The notes beneath the pieces are model-generated. The model saw only the letters and a program-made list of their open reading frames with translations. It was not told the origin of the DNA and ran no database searches. The translations under genes and the position numbers were made by a program. A stretch of 32,527 nt of DNA. It comes from JBFWYO01 sp050186335 (GTDB taxonomy: Bacteria; Pseudomonadota; Alphaproteobacteria; Bin65). The stretch lies in NCBI GenBank assembly GCA_050186335.1, contig JBFWYO010000057.1, positions 1 to 32,527 of the forward strand, given 5' to 3'. This document shows positions 14,422-21,791 of the stretch, piece after piece. Every line of letters begins with the position of its first letter. Position 1 is the first letter of the stretch.

Positions 14422-15306
14422 TTAGTCGTAGCAATAGGGATTGCACACCGGCGGCGGGACCGGGACCAGCACCGGGTTGAAAGTCTGGTGCTTGGCGAGG
14501 TCGTTGTTCGCAGCGCCGAGGATTTCCTCCAGCTTGCGCAGGTCGAGCCCGTGCCAGTCGCCCAGGCCGAGGCCGCCGAAATTGCCGATCATCGAATAGA
14601 CCCAATCCGGGATATCCGTGCGCGGCGAGCGCGTCGGATCGTCGGTCGCGACGAAGGTTTTTCCTGCCGTCGAATCCCGCCCGGTGCCGCCTTCGAGTGC
14701 GGCCAGCAAGGCGGCCATCTGCGCCGCCGACAGTTCGAACGGCTGGCCGCCGGGCACCATCACGCCGAAGCCGCGGCGCGTCAGTTCGGTGATCGTGCCG
14801 TCGGCGTTCTTGATCGAGGTCTTGTCGCCGAACAGATGCACGACCAGGAACTGCCCGTTCGGCTGCTGCTGCACGATCGAGATGCCGCCGCGAATGCCGA
14901 CGGTTGCGGTTGGCGTCTTGATCTCGACATCCTGGGTTTTCGACAGCTTGCCGCCGACAAATCTCAAGGTGCCGCGCGTCATCTGCAACGCCGCCTGGCC
15001 GGTGCCCTTGGCCGGGTCGAACACGAACTTGTCGAGCATGACGTCCGAGTTCGGGCCGACGGTCAATGCCGACTGATCGACGAACAGCACGTGCACCTGG
15101 CCCTTGGCGTCGGTCGTGATGCGCTCGTTCTGGAACAGCTCGTTACCGACGAACAGCACGCGCGGCTGGGTGGCGACCCGAATCGCCCGCGCCTGCGGAT
15201 TGACCTCTTTGGTCGTGCCGATGCGGCTGTTGTCCTGCGCACTCGCGCCGGTCGCCACACCGGTCATCAGCGCCGTCGTCAAGAGCAGCCATTCGCGCGT
15301 ACCCAT
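14422..15306 (-). CDS. Exported FecR-domain protein, cassette copy 1
   Basis: This 294-residue protein is paralogous to the one at 10901. The signal peptide has cleavage ASA|QD after residue 23, the same position as copy 2. The FecR domain has RVLFVGNELFQNERITTD, LTVGPNSDVMLDKF, MTRGTLRFVGGKLSKTQ and TPTATVGIRGG. The second conserved region has EGGTGRDSTAGKTF and DIPDWVYSMI. The tail is proline-rich and ends VPPPVCNPYCYD. Those two cysteines are the only ones in the protein, and copy 2 has none. No anti-sigma domain, membrane anchor or lipobox is present. AAAAGGA lies eight bases before the ATG. It is encoded 16 bp after its barrel partner. Confidence 0.9.
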   Translation of the reverse strand: MGTREWLLLTTALMTGVATGASAQDNSRIGTTKEVNPQARAIRVATQPRVLFVGNELFQNERITTDAKGQVHVLFVDQSALTVGPNSDVMLDKFVFDPAKGTGQAALQMTRGTLRFVGGKLSKTQDVEIKTPTATVGIRGGISIVQQQPNGQFLVVHLFGDKTSIKNADGTITELTRRGFGVMVPGGQPFELSAAQMAALLAALEGGTGRDSTAGKTFVATDDPTRSPRTDIPDWVYSMIGNFGGLGLGDWHGLDLRKLEEILGAANNDLAKHQTFNPVLVPVPPPVCNPYCYD

Positions 15307-15322
15307 GTGCGTGATCCTTTTC

Positions 15323-16654
15323 CTAGAAACGATACCGAACGCCGAGCGTCACCGCGAAGTCGTTCCGGTCATAGGTGGACAGATTGCCGGTCACGATCAT
15401 GTAATCGACCTGCTGCACCACCATCCAATGGTCGTCCAGGCGGACGATGTTGGCCAGGCCGAGACGAAGTTCGTCCTCGCGCCGCTTGCTGGTCGGATGC
15501 ACGGCCGGATCCGCGCCCTGATAGTCGCGGTGGTAGTAGCCGACCGAACCGGTCACGTTCCAGCGCCGCTGCGTCAGGTTGAACGGCGCCGGGTAATCCC
15601 ACGTCGCGGTCGCGGCGATGCCGATTTCGTAGTAGTCGTAATACTTGACCTTGGCGTCCTTGTAGCGGCCGCTCAGTTCGCCCAGCAGCGTCAGATCGCT
15701 GTCGACGCGGACGCCGGCCCGGCCGCGCAGCATGTGGTCGTAGCCGGTCTGCAGGCTGGCGCTCGGGCTGACCGAAATATCCTCGTAGTTCAGCCAGCGG
15801 CCCTGATAGGTCGCTTCGAACGCCCAGCGGTCGCCGTACGGCATCGAGACGTCCACGCCGCCGCCGATCGCGCTACCGTAGAACTCGTCGTTCACGCCGA
15901 TCAGGTTGCCGGTCACGTAGGGGCGCACATACAGACCCGGGCTTGTACCCTGGACGACGCAGAAACGCGGACCGGAGGTGACTTCGCCGAGCAGGATGTT
16001 GGACTGTTCGGTGCGCGCATAGCGCGAGAAATAGCCGACGCCCGTCGTCACCCAGGTCGTTTCGTCGTTGGTCTTGAAATCGTAGGTGTGCACGAATCGG
16101 CCGCTGACGATCGCGCTGAAATCGTCGCGCCGCTTCACGCTGTTGAACGCTTCGACGCCGCGCAACACGATGGTGCTCGATTCCGGCGCCAGGTTGGCGT
16201 TGGTCTCGTAGCGCATGCCGGTAGTGATGCTGCCGGTGAAGCTGTGGCGGCCGGCGCGCTTGTCGATCTCGCCGATATACGCTTCGATGCGCGTGCGGAT
16301 ATCGGCCGGCACGTCCGGCGATTCGAGGGCGCGCTGCAAATACGCCTTCGCCGTCGCGTAGTTGCCCATGCGCAGATAGAGCACGCCGATTTCCAGGCGC
16401 AGGCGCGGCTGGTTCGGGTTGATCAGCAGCAGCCCTTCGAGCGCCGACACGGCGCCTTCGAAATCGCCCGCCTTGACCATCAATTGCGCGTATTTATACG
16501 TAAGCTCGATGTTGCCCGGGTTCCGCATCAGTTGGGCATGGGTCTGCTTGATTTCGTTGTCCAGCGCGTCGTCCGCACGCGCCGTCGCCGAAACGCCGGC
16601 CGTGCCGAAAAACGCAATGAGCGCAGCCATCGCCGCGTGCTTTACTCTGCGCAA
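15323..16654 (-). CDS. TPR plus outer-membrane beta-barrel protein (Slam-like), cassette copy 1
   Basis: 443 residues from TTG 16654, exactly the length of the copy 2 paralogue from its TTG, with AAAGGGG six bases upstream. ATG 16660, two codons earlier, would leave no spacing to that ribosome binding site. A start at 16831 adds 59 residues with no leader character. Leader cleavage TARA|DD falls after residue 27. Tetratricopeptide-like helices (LTYKYAQLMVKAGDFEGAV, LLINPNQPRLRLEIGVLYLRM) precede a barrel from about 150 that ends in GVRYRF. It carries one cysteine (GPRFCVVQG) where copy 2 has Arg. Slam-type proteins have the same TPR-then-barrel plan and move neighbours' products to the surface. 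Here the neighbour is the FecR-domain protein. Confidence 0.85.
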   Translation of the reverse strand: MRRVKHAAMAALIAFFGTAGVSATARADDALDNEIKQTHAQLMRNPGNIELTYKYAQLMVKAGDFEGAVSALEGLLLINPNQPRLRLEIGVLYLRMGNYATAKAYLQRALESPDVPADIRTRIEAYIGEIDKRAGRHSFTGSITTGMRYETNANLAPESSTIVLRGVEAFNSVKRRDDFSAIVSGRFVHTYDFKTNDETTWVTTGVGYFSRYARTEQSNILLGEVTSGPRFCVVQGTSPGLYVRPYVTGNLIGVNDEFYGSAIGGGVDVSMPYGDRWAFEATYQGRWLNYEDISVSPSASLQTGYDHMLRGRAGVRVDSDLTLLGELSGRYKDAKVKYYDYYEIGIAATATWDYPAPFNLTQRRWNVTGSVGYYHRDYQGADPAVHPTSKRREDELRLGLANIVRLDDHWMVVQQVDYMIVTGNLSTYDRNDFAVTLGVRYRF

Positions 16655-16893
16655 GTGCATCCCCTTTGTGTGCCTCGACGAATCGGCTGCAAAGCCGCCA
16701 CCAGATCGATACCAGACAGTTAGCAGACTAAGGATTGCGAAGGCACACACGATTTGGAGAGAATTTTTGTTAGTATTAACGAAGGATTTAGAACTGTCTT
16801 TGTTGACCCGGCAGACCAAAGCGAGCCCCATCTCCGTTCGTTAAGCTTCACCCGGCCCGTCCTAAGCCAAACGGCGCCCAGCCACCGGTTCAC
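16655..16893. promoter_or_regulatory. Divergent promoter region, cassette copy 1 / ubiD
   Basis: These 239 bp lie between the leftward TTG of the barrel gene and the rightward ATG of ubiD. The middle (16735-16800) is AT-rich for this genome. TTAACGAA at 16776-16783 and TTCGTTAA at 16837-16844 form an inverted pair, the same octamer as found before copy 2. A shared regulator is possible. No convincing -35/-10 pair could be fixed by eye. Confidence 0.4.
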
Positions 16894-18408
16894 ATGTCTT
16901 ACGCTTCGCTGCGCGATTTTATCTCCGCCCTTGAGGGGGCCGGCCAGCTGGTCCGGGTCAAGGAGGCGGTGTCGCCAGATCTGGAAATGACCGAAATCCA
17001 GACCCGCTTGCTGGCCGAGCAAGGCCCGGCCGTGCTGTTCGAGAACGTCGTCGGCCCCGGCGGCCGGCGCTACGACATGCCGGTGTTGGTCAACCTTTTC
17101 GGGACGGTCGATCGGGTCGCGCGCGGCATGGACCGCGAGGTGCAGGATCTGCGCAAGCTCGGCGAAACGCTGGCGTTTCTGCGCCAGCCGGAACCGCCCG
17201 GCGGCGTACGCGAAGCCTTCGAGATGCTGCCGCTGCTGCGCACGGTCATGACGATGAAGCCGAAAACCGTTTCGCGCGGGCCGTGCCAGGAAGTCGTTCT
17301 GACCGGCGCCGACATCGATCTGGATCGCTTACCAGTTCAGGTTTGCTGGCCAGGCGAGCCGGCGCCGCTGATCACCTGGCCGCTGGTGGTCACGCAAGGT
17401 CCGCACCCGGACAGCGACAGGCAGGATCATTTCAACCTCGGCATCTACCGCATGCAGGTGACCGGCCGGAACACCACGCTGATGCGCTGGCTGCGGCATC
17501 GCGGCGGGGCCCAGCATCACGCGCGCTGGGCGGCGGCGAAGCGCGATCCGCTGCCGGCCGCGGCCGTGATCGGCGCCGATCCCGGCACGATCCTGGCGGC
17601 GGTGACGCCGGTGCCGGATACGCTCTCGGAATATCAGTTCGCCGGCCTGCTGCGCGGCCGCAAGGCGGAACTGGTCGCGTGCAAGACGGTGCCGCTCAAA
17701 GTGCCGGCCGAGGCCGAGATCGTGCTCGAGGGCCATGTCTCGCTCGACGAGTTCGGCGACGAAGGTCCGTACGGCGATCACACCGGGTATTACAATTCGG
17801 TGGAGAAGTTCCCGACCTTCCGCATCAGCGCGATCACCATGCGCAGGCAGCCGATCTATCTTTCGACCTTCACCGGTCGCCCGCCCGACGAACCGTCGGT
17901 CCTGGGCGAGGCGCTCAACGACGTATTCGTGCCGCTGCTGCGCCAGCAGTTTCCGGAGATCGTCGATTTCTGGCTCCCGCCCGAAGGCTGCTCCTATCGC
18001 ATCGCCGTCGTCGGCATGAAGAAAGCCTATCCGGGCCACGCCAAGCGCGTGATGAACGGCGTGTGGTCGTATCTGCGTCAGTTCATGTACACGAAATGGA
18101 TCATCGTCGTGGACGACGACATCGATGCGCGCGACTGGAAGGACGTCATGTGGGCGATCTCCACGCGCATGGACCCGGCGCGCGACATCACGCTGATCGA
18201 GAACACGCCGATCGACTATCTGGACTTCGCCTCGCCCGAATCCGGCCTCGGCAGCAAGGTCGGGCTGGATGCCACCAACAAATGGCCCGGCGAGACCAAG
18301 CGCGAATGGGGCCGCAAGATCCGCATGAGCGACGACATCATCGAGACGGTCAGCCGCAAATGGCCCAATTACGGACTTCCCGGCAGCGGCAAGCCGATTT
18401 GGAAATGA
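16894..18408 (+). CDS. ubiD: UbiD family decarboxylase
   Basis: This 504-residue protein matches 3-polyprenyl-4-hydroxybenzoate carboxy-lyases, which need prenylated FMN (made by UbiX) and a divalent metal. It shows MSYASLRDFISALEGAGQL at the start, AVLFENVVGPG, LGIYRMQVTGRNT with GAQHHARW (about 182-212), and the acidic active-site stretch DEFGDEGPYGDHTGYY (285-300). The C-terminal region has GLDATNKWPGE. It removes the ring carboxylate of polyprenyl-hydroxybenzoate in ubiquinone synthesis, one step after UbiA. It is probably the first gene of an operon with the next two genes (gaps of 25 and 7 bp). The role in ubiquinone rather than another aromatic acid is inferred from length and closeness to the UbiD pattern. 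Confidence 0.93.
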   Translation: MSYASLRDFISALEGAGQLVRVKEAVSPDLEMTEIQTRLLAEQGPAVLFENVVGPGGRRYDMPVLVNLFGTVDRVARGMDREVQDLRKLGETLAFLRQPEPPGGVREAFEMLPLLRTVMTMKPKTVSRGPCQEVVLTGADIDLDRLPVQVCWPGEPAPLITWPLVVTQGPHPDSDRQDHFNLGIYRMQVTGRNTTLMRWLRHRGGAQHHARWAAAKRDPLPAAAVIGADPGTILAAVTPVPDTLSEYQFAGLLRGRKAELVACKTVPLKVPAEAEIVLEGHVSLDEFGDEGPYGDHTGYYNSVEKFPTFRISAITMRRQPIYLSTFTGRPPDEPSVLGEALNDVFVPLLRQQFPEIVDFWLPPEGCSYRIAVVGMKKAYPGHAKRVMNGVWSYLRQFMYTKWIIVVDDDIDARDWKDVMWAISTRMDPARDITLIENTPIDYLDFASPESGLGSKVGLDATNKWPGETKREWGRKIRMSDDIIETVSRKWPNYGLPGSGKPIWK

Positions 18409-18433
18409 CCGGTAAGGCGGTAGAATAGTTTCT

Positions 18434-19189
18434 ATGCGCGCATTGCTTGCCATCATCGGCGTCATCCTGCTGATCGGCGGCCTCGTCTGGGGTCCGGTCG
18501 GCGTCGCGTCGCGTCTGCAGGACCGGCTGCCCAATCAGTTCGACCGCCTGTCGCCGTCGGTGATATTTTCCGTCCCGTCGTCGCCGCGCGGCCAGAGCAG
18601 CGAACGCGTCGAGGGCGCCTATCGCCCGTACGAATGGGCCTTCACGCGCGCCCGCAGCGCCGAGGAAATTCGACTCATCAAGCGCAAGATCGACGGCGAA
18701 TTGTCGGCGCGCGCCGAACTCTCCGGTCCGCGGCCGTGGAGCGCCGCGCCGCGCATCCTGCAAACCGCCCTGGCGCCGATGGTGCTGCTGATCGCCTTCG
18801 GCATGGCGTTGTGCTTTGCCAACGCAACCGCGTCGGCGATCGTCGGCGCGGCTGCCGGCGCGTTGCAGGAATTGTTCTTCATCCTGCCGACCATTACCGG
18901 CGGCGAAATCCATTGGGTCCTGATGAGCGCGCTCGGCGGGTTTCTGGCCGGCCTAGTCGCGCATGCGACTGCCGGTCGCGCGGTCAAGACGCTGCGTGCC
19001 AGGGCGCCATCCAGGCCGAGTTCCACGGCGACGGCGCCGGTCAATGTGCCCGCACCGTCGACCGGTGCGGCGAAGGGCGTCGGCTCCACGCTGGCGGCCG
19101 GCCGGGCGACGCCGCTGCGCGTCGCGGCCCCGACGATTACCGGCAACGTCCAATATCACGGCGCTGTCGTGCAGCGCCGGCCGCGTTAG
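18434..19189 (+). CDS. Hypothetical membrane protein
   Basis: This 251-residue protein is of no family I recognise. A signal-anchor-like segment (about 3-25) is followed by a soluble stretch with several Arg and Glu (to about 110), then three hydrophobic segments at about 112-130, 132-152 and 160-180. A Pro/Ala/Thr-rich tail ends in QRRPR. The middle hydrophobic part is alanine- and glycine-rich (NATASAIVGAAAGALQELFF). It is encoded between ubiD and an extended-SDR gene with short gaps, so it is probably co-transcribed. No function is proposed. Confidence 0.75.
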   Translation: MRALLAIIGVILLIGGLVWGPVGVASRLQDRLPNQFDRLSPSVIFSVPSSPRGQSSERVEGAYRPYEWAFTRARSAEEIRLIKRKIDGELSARAELSGPRPWSAAPRILQTALAPMVLLIAFGMALCFANATASAIVGAAAGALQELFFILPTITGGEIHWVLMSALGGFLAGLVAHATAGRAVKTLRARAPSRPSSTATAPVNVPAPSTGAAKGVGSTLAAGRATPLRVAAPTITGNVQYHGAVVQRRPR

Positions 19190-19196
19190 CGCGCGC

Positions 19197-20186
19197 ATGG
19201 CGCAGAAGGTCGCTTTCGTCACCGGCGCCACCGGATTTCTCGGCCTCAATCTGGTCGAACAGCTCTGCGCCTCGGGATGGCAGGTCACGGCGCTGCACCG
19301 ATCGACATCGTCGCTCGACACGCTGCGCCGCTTTCCGGTCGCGCTCGCGCAATCGCATCTGCTCGATCCGGATGGGCTGAAGCGCTCGATTCCCGAAAAT
19401 GCCGACTGCGTGTTTCATGTCGCCGGCAACACGTCCGTGTGGTCGCACAACAACGGCACGCAGCTGCGCGACAATGTCGACGGCACGCGCAATATCGTCG
19501 CCGCGGCGCGCGCGAAGGGGGTTCGGCGCTTCGTCCATACGTCGACCTGGAATGTCTATGGTTTCGATCAGGGCCCGCTGCGCGAGGATATGCCGAAGCG
19601 CGGTCAGCGCAGTTGGATCAACTACGCGCGCACGAAATTTTACGGCGAAATGGTGGCGCTGGCGGCCGGCGAACGGGGTTTGCCGGTCGTCGTGCTCAAT
19701 CCGTGCCATATCGTCGGACGCTACGATGCGCATAATTGGGCGCGCATGATCCTGATGGCGGACCGGGGCAAGCTGCCGGGCATCCCGCCGGGCAGCGGCG
19801 AATTCTGTCATGCGGTCGAGGTTGCCCGCGCGCACATCGCGGCGGCCGAACGCGGCCGGCCGGGCGAGAATTATCTGCTCGGCGGCGCGGTTGCGTCCTA
19901 CGCCGACTACGTCGCGGAAATCGGCGCGCAGCTCGGCAAGAAAGTGCCGCGGCGCGTGCTCGCGCCGTGGCTGCTGCGCAGCTATGCGCGCGTCGCCGCC
20001 GGCATCGCCGGCTTGACCGGCAGGGAACCCGATGCCACGCCGGAAGGCGTGGCGCTCGCGCTCGCCCACGGCCGCACGGCGACCGACAAGGCCGAACGCG
20101 AACTCGGCTACCGCAAGGCGCCGCTCGCGACGATGGTCAAGGACGCCGTCGACTGGCTGCGCGCCGAAGGCAAATTGAAGAGTTAA
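19197..20186 (+). CDS. Extended SDR, dihydroflavonol-reductase/sugar-epimerase-like
   Basis: This 329-residue NAD(P)-dependent enzyme has the Rossmann motif TGATGFLG (9-16), VFHVAGNTSVW, catalytic S116 in HTSTWNVYG, and Y143 and K147 in NYARTKFYGE. It belongs to the epimerase/dehydratase branch close to dihydroflavonol 4-reductases and hopanoid-locus HpnA-like proteins. The substrate cannot be read. ATG 19197 is chosen because the TGATGFLG motif then falls near residue 10 as usual. A longer open frame upstream overlaps the preceding gene. It is seven bases after that gene's stop and is the third gene of the ubiD operon. A palindromic repeat follows it. Confidence 0.88.
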   Translation: MAQKVAFVTGATGFLGLNLVEQLCASGWQVTALHRSTSSLDTLRRFPVALAQSHLLDPDGLKRSIPENADCVFHVAGNTSVWSHNNGTQLRDNVDGTRNIVAAARAKGVRRFVHTSTWNVYGFDQGPLREDMPKRGQRSWINYARTKFYGEMVALAAGERGLPVVVLNPCHIVGRYDAHNWARMILMADRGKLPGIPPGSGEFCHAVEVARAHIAAAERGRPGENYLLGGAVASYADYVAEIGAQLGKKVPRRVLAPWLLRSYARVAAGIAGLTGREPDATPEGVALALAHGRTATDKAERELGYRKAPLATMVKDAVDWLRAEGKLKS

Positions 20187-20199
20187 ACGATTTCTTCAA

Positions 20200-20311
20200 C
20201 CTCATCCTCAGCCGCGTGCTCTTGCGCGCGAGTCGGAGGATGGGTCAAGGACGAAATCTGACGGCCATCCCATGCTTCGACTCGGCGCAAGTGCGCCGGC
20301 TCAGCATGAGG
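20200..20311. repeat. Palindromic intergenic repeat, second type (B)
   Basis: The left end CCTCATCCTCAGCCG and the right end CGGCTCAGCATGAGG are inverted repeats with two mismatches in 15. Inside are GCGAGTCGGAGGATGGG and CATGCTTCGACTCGGCG. It lies between the SDR gene and the thrC-like gene. It is a different sequence family from elements A and C. The type is familiar from alphaproteobacterial intergenic DNA. Confidence 0.75.
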
Positions 20312-20375
20312 TCCGAAAATAAATGGCGCGCTTTAGCTTCATTCATCGGCACCCGTTTTCCGCTACACTCGCGCC

Positions 20376-21542
20376 ATGGTTTCGCGTTACCGCAATTTCG
20401 TCACGCATCTTGAATGTGCGCTGACCGGCGAGATTTATCCGGCCGGGCAGGTGCATGGCATGTCCAAGGCCGGACGGCCGCTGGTGGTGCGGTACGATCT
20501 GCCGGCGCTCAAGGCGGCTCTTGCGCGCGACGATATCGAGCGCCGCCCCGGCGGCTTGTGGAAGTACCGCGAATTTCTGCCGGTGGTGCACGACGAGAAT
20601 GTGATCGTGCGCGGCGAAGTCGCAACGCCGCTGATCCGCCTGGAAAATCTGGCGCCCGCGGGAGCGGAAATCTGGATCAAGGACGAGGGCAGGCTGCCGA
20701 CCGGCTCGTTCAAGGCGCGTGGCTTGGCGCTCGCGGTATCGATGGCCAAGGAACTCGGGCTCAGGCATCTCGCCATGCCGACCAACGGGAACGCGGGCGC
20801 CGCGCTCGCCGCCTACGCGAACGCCGCCGGCATACGCGCCACGGTGTTCTGTCCGGACGACACGCCGCCGCTCAACATTGCCGAAATCGAGATGCAGGGC
20901 GTCGAGGTTCATCGCGTCAAGGGCCTGATCAACGATTGCGGAAGACTGGTCGGCGAGGGCGCGGCGCGCGGCGACTGGTTCGACGTTTCAACGCTCAAGG
21001 AGCCCTACCGGATCGAAGGCAAAAAGACGATGGGGCTGGAGCTGGCCGAGCAGTTCGGCTGGGAGCTGCCCGATGCGATATTCTATCCGACCGGCGGCGG
21101 CACCGGCTTGATCGGCATGTGGAAGGCATTCGCCGAGTTGCGGGCGATCGGGTGGCTGGGCCCGAAGCGGCCACGCATGATTGCCGTACAGGCGCGCGGC
21201 TGCGCGCCGATCGTCAAAGGTTTCGAAGACGGTGTCGAGCATGTGCCGCTGTGGCCGAATGCCCATACGATTGCCGCCGGCATCCGCGTGCCGGTCGCGA
21301 TCGGCGACTTTATAATTCTGCGCGCAGTGCGCGAATCGGGCGGCTTCGCGCTCGCCGTTGACGATGCGGCGATCATCGCCGCGCGCAACGAGGTGGCGCG
21401 GCGCGAAGGCATTTTGTTGTGTCCCGAAGGTGCCGCAACCTGGGCGGCGTATAAGCTTGCGCTGACTCAAGGCCGCATCGCCGCCGGCGACCGCTGCGTG
21501 CTGTTCAATTGCGCCAGCGGGTTGAAGTATCCGTTGGCGTGA
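20376..21542 (+). CDS. thrC: Threonine-synthase-like PLP enzyme
   Basis: This 388-residue fold-type II pyridoxal-phosphate protein has the Schiff-base lysine K113 in PTGSFKARG and the cofactor-phosphate loop TGGGTG near residue 240. NGNAGAALAAYANAAGI and a C-terminal CPEGAATWAAYKLAL also fit. Threonine synthase converts O-phosphohomoserine to threonine. Two points leave the substrate open. The common GSFKDRG has Ala for Asp, and the N-terminal zinc-ribbon-like segment keeps only C14 (LECALTGEIYPAGQ). It could be another member of the threonine synthase/dehydratase group. It stands alone between two intergenic repeats. The start at ATG 20376 gives the normal N-terminus. Confidence 0.82.
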   Translation: MVSRYRNFVTHLECALTGEIYPAGQVHGMSKAGRPLVVRYDLPALKAALARDDIERRPGGLWKYREFLPVVHDENVIVRGEVATPLIRLENLAPAGAEIWIKDEGRLPTGSFKARGLALAVSMAKELGLRHLAMPTNGNAGAALAAYANAAGIRATVFCPDDTPPLNIAEIEMQGVEVHRVKGLINDCGRLVGEGAARGDWFDVSTLKEPYRIEGKKTMGLELAEQFGWELPDAIFYPTGGGTGLIGMWKAFAELRAIGWLGPKRPRMIAVQARGCAPIVKGFEDGVEHVPLWPNAHTIAAGIRVPVAIGDFIILRAVRESGGFALAVDDAAIIAARNEVARREGILLCPEGAATWAAYKLALTQGRIAAGDRCVLFNCASGLKYPLA

Positions 21543-21546
21543 CCGT

Positions 21547-21672
21547 GTCATCCCGGCCGAAGCGTCCTTCGACAAGCTCGGGATGAGGGCGAAGAGCCGG
21601 GAGCCAGTCTTTCCGCCTGTGCGATGGACCCCGGATCGGCGCTCCGCAAGTGCGGGGCTTGTTCGGGGTGAC
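21547..21672. repeat. Palindromic intergenic repeat, copy C (same type as A)
   Basis: Begins GTCATCCCGGCCG and ends TTCGGGGTGAC, with internal AGCCGGGAGCCAG, ATGGACCCCGGATC and GCAAGTGCGG, matching element A (2545-2654) block by block. An extra segment (TCCTTCGACAAGCTCGGGAT) sits near the left end. It follows the thrC-like stop by a few bases. Confidence 0.8.
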
Positions 21673-21791
21673 ATCGAGATAACGACGACGCCAATCCGAG
21701 TCGCAACCAGCACCTTTCGGTGCGCGATCCCAGCACCTATATAGAGTGCAACGACTCCGCGTTTTCCGCCGCCACCAGATGGTCCCCCTGC

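Noticed and set aside
10901..15306. FecR-domain proteins as regulators of an iron-responsive sigma factor
   Set aside because: Both have cleavable signal peptides, no anti-sigma domain, no membrane anchor, and no sigma factor or TonB receptor gene nearby.
10901..15306. FecR-domain proteins as lipoproteins, as many Slam substrates are
   Set aside because: There is no cysteine at the signal cleavage sites (VAA|QD, ASA|QD). If the barrel is Slam-like, the substrate would be a soluble type.
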